The notes beneath the pieces are model-generated. The model saw only the letters and a list, made by a program, of their open reading frames with translations, did not search any database and was not told the DNA's origin. 12,402 bases of DNA from CAYMBL01 sp044225155 (GTDB taxonomy: Bacteria > Planctomycetota > Phycisphaerae > UBA1845 > Fen-1342): positions 1 to 12,402 of the forward strand of contig JBGAJB010000094.1 of NCBI GenBank assembly GCA_044225155.1, given 5' to 3'. The translations under genes and the position numbers were made by a program. This document shows positions 1 through 6,387 of this stretch, piece by piece (positions within the stretch are counted from its first letter, which is position 1; each line of letters begins with the position of its first letter).

Positions 1-1365
1 ACGGCCACCAACGCGCAACCCTACGCGGTGAACGCCTCCGGCCAGACTGTGGGCTGGGCTGTCACCGATGACATGAGCACCCACGCCTATTACTGGTTTA
101 ATGGTGACGTCACCGACCTTGAAAATGTCGTGCACTTTTCGCTACGACACCCGTACTTCGGCGTGGGCTATCACCAGGCCTTCGACATTTCCGACGGCGG
201 TCAGGTGGTCGGGAATGCACGCCTGATCGTGAAGTGCATGGAAGTAGACATTACCGCCCAGACGGCGTTTGTGTTGAGCCCGGCCGTACTCACTGATTTC
301 GGAACTCCCTATCCGGGCGACGCACTCGTCAATCTGGGGACGTTTGCTGACCTTTGCGTCGCGCACGACAGCACCGCCGTCGGTATCAGCAACACGAATC
401 TCGTCGTTGGCTGGGCCGACAAGGATACGGTGGCCGGCGTTTCGCACGCGTTTCTTTCGGCGCCTTCCGGCACCGGCTGGCCGCTGACCGACCTCGGCAC
501 GCTGGACGGCGGGAGCAACGTGAGTTCCGCCACGGCCGTCAATGATTCCGGCGTGGTGGTCGGCTACTCGTACACGAGCATGGGCACGCTCAACGGTAAT
601 GCGGCCTATCACGCGTTTCGCGTCGTACCCTCGGGCGGGCTGTGGTTCACCGATACGAACGCCAACGGCGCGAACGATCTGATGCAGGACCTGGGCACGC
701 TCGGCGGTCTGAATAGCTGGGCACGCGGCATCAACAATGCCGGCGTCATCGTCGGCGAAGCCGACACGGCCGCTGCGTACGTGCACGCCTTCAAGTGGGA
801 AAACGGCACGATGACCGACCTGGGCACGCTGGGCGGCAAGTACAGCAGCGCCAGCTCCGTCAACGAGGACGGCGTGATCGTCGGCTGGGCCGAAGATGCA
901 CGCGGCGTACGGAAGGCCGTGGCGTGGATCAACGGCACGATTCGCGATTTGAATACCGCGCTGCTGCCCACGGATTCGCCGGGCATGACGATGACTGAAG
1001 CCCGCGACGTAAACGAAAACGGCGTCATCGTCGGCTGGGGCAGCGCGGGCGGCAGTGACGGGGCGAAGGCCGCCTTCCAGTTGCGTCTTGCGTCGGCCGC
1101 AGAGATCGCCGAAGCCAATGCGGTTGTCGCCGGCCAGACCACGTCGAACTCCGGTTCGAGCGGTTCAAGCTCGGGCGGTTCCACGGGTAATGACGGCGAC
1201 GTGCTCATTCCGGTCGATCCGGGCAGCGCGGTCGGTGACGGCACGAGCACGACCGACGACGGCACGGGCATCACGCCGACGGTCACCGGAGCGTGCGGAA
1301 CGGGTTTCGCGAGCATGCTGCCGCTGACGCTCCTGGGCATTGTGTTGTCGCGCCGGATGCGCTAA
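1..1365 (+). CDS. HAF-repeat surface protein with C-terminal sorting tail (5' end missing)
   Basis: The frame is open from base 1, so the start lies outside the window; the in-frame GTG at 28 sits inside a repeat and is not a credible start. About 454 residues are visible. Seven units of the type N-x-x-G-x-(I/V)VG-x-A recur. Several are paired with HAF and DLGTLGG blocks (DLGT codons begin at 490, 688 and 817), which is the signature of the HAF extracellular repeat family. Repeats of 45-60 residues suggest beta-propeller blades (inference). A D-T-N-A-N-G-A-N-D segment near 655-680 resembles a calcium-binding loop. After about 1110 comes a Ser/Gly/Thr/Asp linker, then a tail with GACGTGF, a hydrophobic stretch (LPLTLLGIVL) and SRRMR. 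This tripartite Cys-motif/membrane/basic layout is typical of envelope sorting signals. Export to the cell surface is inferred; the ligand is unknown. Confidence 0.85.
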   Translation, partial: TATNAQPYAVNASGQTVGWAVTDDMSTHAYYWFNGDVTDLENVVHFSLRHPYFGVGYHQAFDISDGGQVVGNARLIVKCMEVDITAQTAFVLSPAVLTDFGTPYPGDALVNLGTFADLCVAHDSTAVGISNTNLVVGWADKDTVAGVSHAFLSAPSGTGWPLTDLGTLDGGSNVSSATAVNDSGVVVGYSYTSMGTLNGNAAYHAFRVVPSGGLWFTDTNANGANDLMQDLGTLGGLNSWARGINNAGVIVGEADTAAAYVHAFKWENGTMTDLGTLGGKYSSASSVNEDGVIVGWAEDARGVRKAVAWINGTIRDLNTALLPTDSPGMTMTEARDVNENGVIVGWGSAGGSDGAKAAFQLRLASAAEIAEANAVVAGQTTSNSGSSGSSSGGSTGNDGDVLIPVDPGSAVGDGTSTTDDGTGITPTVTGACGTGFASMLPLTLLGIVLSRRMR

Positions 1366-1371
1366 TTCGTC

Positions 1372-2370
1372 TCAACGAAATTGGGTGGGTTCCTGCGGCG
1401 CCGCCTCGGCATTCCTTAATGCCTGGGCGGCGTTGCGTTTCCACATGGCCTGGGTCGCGCGCGAAGTGGCCGAATCGCGCGTCATGCGGCGATAGTCGCC
1501 GGCGCGCAGCTGCGTGAGCGGAATCAGGGGCAGACGCGCCGGCAGGCGCGCAGCGCACAGCTCCGCATGCGTGCCGGCCGGCGCGTGCGCGTTGTGCGGG
1601 CAGACCTCCTGACAGATGTCGCAGCCGTACACCCAGTCGCCGATCGCGCGGCCCGCCGCTGCGCTCCATTCGCCGCGCTGCTCGATGGTCAGATAGGAGA
1701 TGCAGCGCGACGCGTCCATCTGGTAAGGCGCGGGAAAGGCCTGCGTGGGACAGGCATCGAGACAGCGCGTGCATGTGCCGCAGTGGTCGGTCTCGATCTC
1801 GTGTGTCGCCGCCGCCAGCGTGGTCATCAGCTCACCCAGCAGCAGATAGGAACCCAGCTTGCGATGCAGCAGGAGCGTGTTCTTGCCGATCCAGCCGATC
1901 CCGGCCGCGGCCGCGATCTCGCGTTCCAGCAAAGGCCCGGTGTCGACAAACGGCCGCGCTTCGAATGGCGTCGGTATCTCGCGTCGCATCTCGCTTTCCA
2001 GGCGTTCCAGCATTTCGCGCAGCAGGCGGTGATAGTCCGCGCCTTGGGCATAGCGCGCGACTCGCCCGGTTGGTCCGTGCACGGCGGTGGTGGAATCGGA
2101 TGCAGAATCGGCCGTTCGGGTCGGGGTCTGGCGCTGGTAGGAGAGTGCGACGCAGACGATCGATTGGGCGTTTGGCAGGAGGCCGGCCGGATCGGTCCGA
2201 AGCCCTTGATTTCGAGCGAGGTACGCCATCTGGCCGTGGTGGCCGCGCGCGAGCCAGTCCCTATAATACGCGGCCCTTTGCGACGGGCGGACGGGGGCGA
2301 TGCCGACCAGATCGAATCCCACGCCGCGGCCCAGGCGGCGAATGCGGTCGGAGATGTCCTCGGGCGACAT
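1372..2370 (-). CDS. queG: Epoxyqueuosine reductase QueG
   Basis: 332 aa, close to but slightly under the usual family length of about 350-380. QueG is a cobalamin- and [4Fe-4S]-dependent enzyme that reduces epoxyqueuosine to queuosine in tRNA, the last step of queuosine synthesis; it is cytosolic. Visible features: the N-terminal DLVGIAPV segment; FVDTGPLLER with the expected catalytic Asp143; GWIGKNTLLL (159-168); a first cluster CGTCTRCLDACP (Cys197, 200, 203, 207); CISYLTIE (223-230); and a second cluster CDICQEVCPHN (Cys250, 253, 257). The ATG at 2370 matches the family N-terminus MSPEDI. The frame stays open upstream to 2742, but that extension lies over the 129-aa gene on the other strand and does not look like QueG. 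No clear ribosome-binding site precedes the ATG. The gene converges on the HAF gene with 6 bases between stops. Confidence 0.95.
   Translation of the reverse strand: MSPEDISDRIRRLGRGVGFDLVGIAPVRPSQRAAYYRDWLARGHHGQMAYLARNQGLRTDPAGLLPNAQSIVCVALSYQRQTPTRTADSASDSTTAVHGPTGRVARYAQGADYHRLLREMLERLESEMRREIPTPFEARPFVDTGPLLEREIAAAAGIGWIGKNTLLLHRKLGSYLLLGELMTTLAAATHEIETDHCGTCTRCLDACPTQAFPAPYQMDASRCISYLTIEQRGEWSAAAGRAIGDWVYGCDICQEVCPHNAHAPAGTHAELCAARLPARLPLIPLTQLRAGDYRRMTRDSATSRATQAMWKRNAAQALRNAEAAPQEPTQFR
1394..1437 (+). terminator. Long stem-loop, probable terminator of the HAF gene, inside queG
   Basis: Bases 1394-1413 pair with 1418-1437 around the four-base loop CCTT: 20 positions with one mismatch (1407/1424). 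Four of the pairs are G-U when read as + strand RNA (1394/1437, 1397/1434, 1398/1433, 1406/1425). In the opposite strand they would be A-C mismatches, so the fold favours the + transcript, i.e. the HAF mRNA. The stem starts 28 bases past the HAF stop codon and is followed by only a short TTT (1438-1440), which is weak for an intrinsic terminator. It may instead act as an mRNA 3'-end stabiliser. It encodes the last residues of QueG on the other strand. Confidence 0.55.
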
Positions 2371-2378
2371 TCCGGCCG

Positions 2379-2384
2379 ATGATA
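2379..2384 (-). promoter_or_regulatory. Possible -10 element (TATCAT) just upstream of queG
   Basis: Read on the minus strand, TATCAT lies 8 bases before the queG ATG. It is one mismatch from TATAAT. No convincing -35 hexamer is present. The same hexamer precedes rsfS by 6 bases, and both genes lack a visible Shine-Dalgarno sequence. If used, transcription would start at or beside the ATG, giving a leaderless or near-leaderless mRNA. The 48-base divergent spacer 2371-2418 must also hold any promoter for the 129-aa gene. Confidence 0.3.
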
Positions 2385-2418
2385 ACCTCGTGCCCCGGCA
2401 CTCCGGGCGGGAGCGTGC

Positions 2419-2808
2419 ATGTTTGACTATGACTGGTTTCACCGCGGCGGTCTGGCCCGGCTGAAGGATGAGGCCAAAGCGCGCTGCGCCCGGCGCAAAT
2501 TCGGCGCGAGCGGCGAGAACAACCACGAACCCGATGCGGCCGCCCGCGAGCAGCTCGACACGCGCGTGATTCTCTACATGAAGGACGGCCTGACCTACGA
2601 GTTGCGGGAGATCGCGGATGTGGGCGCGGCCAGCGCGCTGACGTTCGAATGTGTTCCGGTCGACGATAACTACAAGGCGGGCGCGATCGTGCTGGTCGTA
2701 CCCTTCGAGGATATCGCGCGGGTCGAAGTGTTCGCCGTTCATCCGGACGACAAGCCGCAGGAGAACATCCGCATCGGCGGCTTCCGGTCGGATCGCGAAC
2801 GGGACTAA
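2419..2808 (+). CDS. Conserved-looking 129-aa protein of unknown function
   Basis: I do not recognise a family. The protein is soluble, with no signal peptide or membrane segment. The N-terminal third (MFDYDWFHRGGLARLKDEAK and following) is charged and helical in character. Residues about 47-115 look like a compact beta-rich domain containing RVILYMKDGLTYELREI, a DVGAASALTFE turn, VPVDD, and the strand AIVLVVPFEDIARVEVFAV. The acidic, balanced composition argues for a real gene rather than an antisense shadow. The start is well supported: GGGAG at 2409-2413 lies 5 bases before the ATG, and two in-frame stops (2380, 2383) with no other start codon lie just upstream. It is divergent from queG with 48 bases between start codons. 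No operon partner is evident; the next gene is 183 bases downstream. Confidence 0.75.
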   Translation: MFDYDWFHRGGLARLKDEAKARCARRKFGASGENNHEPDAAAREQLDTRVILYMKDGLTYELREIADVGAASALTFECVPVDDNYKAGAIVLVVPFEDIARVEVFAVHPDDKPQENIRIGGFRSDRERD

Positions 2809-2991
2809 CCCAAGGTCCGTTTTCCGGTTCTCGATTCTTGGTACCGAACGGCTGTGTTTCTCTGGATGTCAGAGCCGCGTGGATTCTCGCGATATCATGG
2901 GCTACGGCGACGCAACGCCATTTGTAGTCACGGGGAACGTGGTCTTCCGGCGGTCCGGGCGGACGAACCTCCGATTCTGGAAAGCAGTCGC

Positions 2992-3942
2992 ATGAGCTTG
3001 GCGCCCAAACTGACGCGAGCCCGCCTCCTCTGCCCCCTCGTTTTTCTGCTGCTGGGGCTGACCGGGTGCCTGCACGAGCCGCGCACGCTGCGAGCGCCGG
3101 ATCGGTATCCGCACGGGATCGCTTATGTGCTGCCCGGCATCGAGGGCCGGAGCATCTTCAACTACAACATCGCCGTCGGCCTCGACAAGGGCGGATTCGA
3201 AGGCGCGGTTGAAGTCTATGACTGGACCACGGGCATTCCCGGCGGCGAGCTGATCAATCTGACCTATCTCGAACGCAATCGGCGCGAAGCCGCCCGGCTG
3301 GCGCGGAAGATCATCGCATTTCGCGATCGCAATCCGGGCGCGCCGGTTTACCTCGTCGGTCATTCGGGCGGCGGCGGCGTGGTCGTGCTGGTGCTCGAGG
3401 CGCTGCCGCGTAACTATGAGGTCGAAGTGGCGGTGCTGCTCGCGCCGGCGCTGACGCCCGATTACGACCTCAGCGGCGCGCTGAAGAAAACGCGCGGCGG
3501 TATTTACAACTTCTACTCCAATCTCGACGTCGGCCTCCTCGGCGTGGGCACGTCCGTATTCGGAGCCATCGACCGCGGGCATGGGCCGTCGGCCGGCGCC
3601 ATCGGTTTCGACGTTCCCGGCTATGGCAAGCGGCGCGAAACCTATCTCGACAAGCTGCACCAAGTGCGCTGGGTGCCCGAGATGATGAAGGTGGGCGCGG
3701 TCGGCGATCACTTCGGCTGGGCAACGCAAACGTTCTCGCAGGATTTCCTCGCGCCACTGCTCCGCACGGGTGAACTGCCGCCGCTGCCTTCTGGAACGCG
3801 CCTCGCTTCGGAAGAAGAACTGGCGGCCGATCGACGCGACTCACAATCCGCCTCGCAGCCGCAACGGCCGCTGCGCGCCGGCGAGCGTGATGCGGAGCAC
3901 GAAGACGAGCGCGGCAAAGTCGATACGCAGCGGCCCTACTAA
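2992..3942 (+). CDS. Alpha/beta-hydrolase-fold lipoprotein
   Basis: 316 aa. The start ATG at 2992 is chosen because GGAAAG (2979-2984) lies 7 bases upstream and a lipoprotein signal peptide follows directly: basic n-region (KLTRAR), hydrophobic core (CPLVFLLLGL), lipobox LTGC with Cys26. The frame is open further upstream but that sequence is not protein-like. The mature part has a nucleophile elbow, VYLVGHSGGGG, with Ser125. A likely acid is Asp179 in SNLDVGLLG, and the likely catalytic His is His240 in GDHFGW near the C-terminus. The fold is therefore a serine esterase/lipase type, membrane-anchored and facing the periplasm; the substrate is unknown. The last 45 residues are hydrophilic and highly charged (SEEELAADRRDSQ onward), probably disordered. 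It converges on the YdjY gene with 17 bases between stops. Confidence 0.85.
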   Translation: MSLAPKLTRARLLCPLVFLLLGLTGCLHEPRTLRAPDRYPHGIAYVLPGIEGRSIFNYNIAVGLDKGGFEGAVEVYDWTTGIPGGELINLTYLERNRREAARLARKIIAFRDRNPGAPVYLVGHSGGGGVVVLVLEALPRNYEVEVAVLLAPALTPDYDLSGALKKTRGGIYNFYSNLDVGLLGVGTSVFGAIDRGHGPSAGAIGFDVPGYGKRRETYLDKLHQVRWVPEMMKVGAVGDHFGWATQTFSQDFLAPLLRTGELPPLPSGTRLASEEELAADRRDSQSASQPQRPLRAGERDAEHEDERGKVDTQRPY

Positions 3943-3959
3943 CCGCCGAGCGCGCTGCG

Positions 3960-4967
3960 CTATTTGTCGGAAGATGGTTGTGAGGCCGGCGCACCGGCGG
4001 ATTTCGGCACGTCGATCAGGTTGAACGCGTCGCGCGCCACGCCCGCCTTTTCCAGATTTTGCAGCAGTCGCAGCCGGTCGCTCTGCAAACCCGGCTCGAT
4101 CCGAATCTCCTGCACGAAGTCCGCGCGGATGCGACGCTGGGCGCTGATGAGTTCGGCGGCCTCATCCGGCTCCACGAGCAGATCGTCCACGAATATCTCG
4201 CCGCGAAAATCGAATCGCATCGCGTATTTGCGCGGGGCGGCGGCCTGAAACACGACGCGCACCGGCGTGCCGGCGGGCGGAATCACGCTCGAGCGCGCCT
4301 GGGCCCACAAGTCGGCATTGCGATCGCTGCGGTTGTGGCTGAGCGCCAGCAAGGCGTGAGGATCCTGGACCAGCGCGATGCCGGAACCTGTCTTGTCCGC
4401 TGTCCGAAGAGTTCCGGCGGCGCGCGAACCGGCAAATACAAACGGTCGCCCGGGCGATGGTTTCGCGTACTCGATGCGCAGAATCCAGTCGAATGCATCC
4501 ACCCGCCGCGGCGACTTTCCATCCTGCCATTCGACGCTCACATCCACGAGATCGCCGGTTGGATCCGAAAAACGCTGGGTCGATTCGTCCCACTGTGACG
4601 GCGTGCCGGGGGTCAGCCCGATCAGCCCGAGCGCCAGGTAGACGTTTTGCGCGGTGGCCGTCATCTCGACGACGCTCTCGTGCGCCTTGCCCGGAAAGCA
4701 AGCGAAGTATTCCAGCGGCCCCTCACGCAGCGCGATGACACCGTCCACCAACACGCGCTTCTGCTTCCAGTCGATCGCGACGTTGGGTTGAAAGACCTTG
4801 GCGCCTTCTGGAGGGGGCTGCGTTTTTCGCGGCGCGGCGGGGGCGTCATCCGGCGGGAATTGGGCTCGGGCGGGCGTGGCGCAGAAAATCGTCATGGCCG
4901 CGACGATCAAAAAAAGAAATCGCCCGGCCGGATGCGCCGAGCGATCTCTCGATTCGCGGAAAGTCAT
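3960..4967 (-). CDS. Exported YdjY-domain protein
   Basis: 335 aa from the ATG at 4967. The signal peptide has a basic start (MTFRESRDRS), core FLFLIVAAMTIFCA and a probable cleavage after TPARA (residue 35). A short Pro/Ala/Lys linker follows. Residues 52-125 match the YdjY-type domain by eye: a strand with KRVLVDGVIALREGPLEYFAC, then PGKAHESVV, then the helix VYLALGLIGLTPG. The domain is common in planctomycetal proteins; its biochemical role is not known to me. Residues 130-260 look beta-rich, and 270-316 form a charged helix. A GTG at 4997 would add 10 residues overlapping the secretin gene. I prefer the ATG because it gives a normal signal peptide and leaves a 10-base gap after the secretin stop. 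The tight spacing implies co-transcription, so this protein may act with the secretin in the periplasm (inference). No strong Shine-Dalgarno is visible. Confidence 0.8.
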   Translation of the reverse strand: MTFRESRDRSAHPAGRFLFLIVAAMTIFCATPARAQFPPDDAPAAPRKTQPPPEGAKVFQPNVAIDWKQKRVLVDGVIALREGPLEYFACFPGKAHESVVEMTATAQNVYLALGLIGLTPGTPSQWDESTQRFSDPTGDLVDVSVEWQDGKSPRRVDAFDWILRIEYAKPSPGRPFVFAGSRAAGTLRTADKTGSGIALVQDPHALLALSHNRSDRNADLWAQARSSVIPPAGTPVRVVFQAAAPRKYAMRFDFRGEIFVDDLLVEPDEAAELISAQRRIRADFVQEIRIEPGLQSDRLRLLQNLEKAGVARDAFNLIDVPKSAGAPASQPSSDK

Positions 4968-4977
4968 AGGGCCGGGA

Positions 4978-6387
4978 TCAGCCGGCCTCGGCCGCACTGA
5001 AGGTCGGGAACGCCTCGTCCTCGGCTTCCTTCTGGATCAGGATCTTGGCCTTCAGCAGGATCAGCAGCGTCTGCAGATCCTTCACTGTCGTGGTGTTCGT
5101 GAAGGCGCGCTTCAGAACCGGAATCTTGCTAAGGATCGGCACGCCGGCATCGACTTCGATTTCGCCGACCTGCTTCAATCCGCCGAGCAGCACCGTGCCG
5201 CCGTCAGGGATCGAGACGGTGGTGCGGATGGCGCGCGTCTGTTGATCGAGGAGCTGCGTGAAGATCGGCGGCGAGTTACCGCTCGCGCCCTGCACCTGGA
5301 ACCGCTCAAACGCCGGCTCCTCCGCCAGTTCCGTGCGAACCGTGATCGTCACGTAGCGGCGGTCGGCCCCGATGGTGCCTTCGACATCGAGCACTGTGCC
5401 GCTGGCCGTGGTCTGAATGACGGGCTGCACGGCGACCGCGCCTTCGGCGACCTGCGCCGTGACGCTGCTGACGTACTGACGGCTGCGGCTGACCGCGACC
5501 CACGCGCGCTGGCCGTTGAACATCATGAGGCGCGGGGCCTGCACGATGCTCGACCGGCGATTCGCCTGCGTCGCGCGGATCAGGAAGTCAACCTGGAGAT
5601 TGTCGAGGAACGAACCCGCGACGCTCAAACCGGGCGTCGCCTGCGGATTCGCGAACGAACCCGGGATGCCCGTGTTGATCGAGCGCGGATCGGCCAGGCC
5701 GATCGAATTCTGCGCCGCGCCGATCGGCGTCAGCGCGTCGCTGAAGGGATACACGCCGCTCTGGCCGTTCGGGACAAGACCGGGCGTGTTGTAAGGCTGA
5801 TTCGGAATCGTGCCGGTGTTCAGTCCCTGACCGAGGGCCGGCGTGGCGGGCAGGATGCCCGAACGCGAGAACTGTCGCGGGATCAGGAGCGGCGCGCCGG
5901 TGAACGGATCGTTGAGGCCGGCGCCCTGGTTGTTGAACGCGCGATCGAAGCCCGCGCCGGATTGATTGAAGACGAAATCGAGATCGACGCCGAGCTCTTC
6001 CAGGAAGTTGCTCGACACGATCAGGAAGCGCGCCTCGACGCCGATCATCAGTGCGCGCGTGTCGCGCAGCTGACCGAGCAGGTCGCGGACCTGGCGCTGC
6101 GCCTCGGAAGTCTGGTAGACAATGAGCTGGCCGTTCAACTCGCGGAGCGCGCCCTGGCCGCCGCCCGTCTCGCGCCACGAGTCCGGATCGACCGTGGTGC
6201 GGATGATGTCCATGAGCTGCTGAACGCGCGGGTTGAGCTGGCCCATCACGACCGTGCCGCCGAAGCCGTCTTCGTTATCCGGCTGCAGGCGGCCGTTGCT
6301 CGCGATCGCCGTGGTCGCCGAAGATCTGGCTCCGGCCGCGGCCGTTGCTCGGCCCATCGACCGGGCCGACCATGTTGTGCGGACCAT
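4978..6387 (-). CDS. Uninterrupted frame covering the secretin domain (C-terminal part of the giant secretin)
   Basis: Same gene as the 4978-8012 entry, listed because it is the longest intact piece; homologous sequence begins near 6315 and the first ~25 residues of this frame are out of register. In the numbering of this 469-aa frame, residues 42-140 hold a ring-building N-domain (LNPRVQQLMDIIRTTV, then QLIVYQTSEAQRQVRDLL) leading into VEARFLIVSSNFLEELGVD. Residues about 141-260 are an Asn/Gly/Pro-rich insertion. Residues 265-450 are the beta-barrel secretin core, with APRLMMFNGQRAWV, VSIPDGGTVLLGGLK and the family motif GVPILSKIPVLKRAFTN. The C-terminus ends in a short acidic/Ala tail, with no obvious pilotin-binding S domain. 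Confidence 0.85.
   Translation of the reverse strand: MVRTTWSARSMGRATAAAGARSSATTAIASNGRLQPDNEDGFGGTVVMGQLNPRVQQLMDIIRTTVDPDSWRETGGGQGALRELNGQLIVYQTSEAQRQVRDLLGQLRDTRALMIGVEARFLIVSSNFLEELGVDLDFVFNQSGAGFDRAFNNQGAGLNDPFTGAPLLIPRQFSRSGILPATPALGQGLNTGTIPNQPYNTPGLVPNGQSGVYPFSDALTPIGAAQNSIGLADPRSINTGIPGSFANPQATPGLSVAGSFLDNLQVDFLIRATQANRRSSIVQAPRLMMFNGQRAWVAVSRSRQYVSSVTAQVAEGAVAVQPVIQTTASGTVLDVEGTIGADRRYVTITVRTELAEEPAFERFQVQGASGNSPPIFTQLLDQQTRAIRTTVSIPDGGTVLLGGLKQVGEIEVDAGVPILSKIPVLKRAFTNTTTVKDLQTLLILLKAKILIQKEAEDEAFPTFSAAEAG

Noticed and set aside
142..786. Long minus-strand open frames under the HAF gene
   Set aside because: The plus strand carries clear HAF repeats; the antisense frames are composition shadows with no recognisable motifs.
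2262..2267. Perfect TATAAT on the + strand
   Set aside because: It lies inside queG, encoding the Ala-Tyr-Tyr-Arg stretch of RAAYYRDW on the minus strand, with no -35 match at the right distance and no + gene within 150 bases.
2371..2742. Upstream extension of the queG frame (124 extra residues)
   Set aside because: It is antisense to the 129-aa gene, does not resemble QueG, and the family N-terminus begins at the ATG at 2370.
2854..2991. Upstream extension of the lipoprotein frame
   Set aside because: It would bury the lipoprotein signal peptide; the ATG at 2992 has a ribosome-binding site and starts the signal directly.
3985..3998. GCCGG-CGCA-CCGGC hairpin as a terminator for the convergent lipoprotein and YdjY genes
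   Set aside because: Only a 5-bp stem inside the YdjY coding end, with no U-run; too easily found by chance at this GC content.
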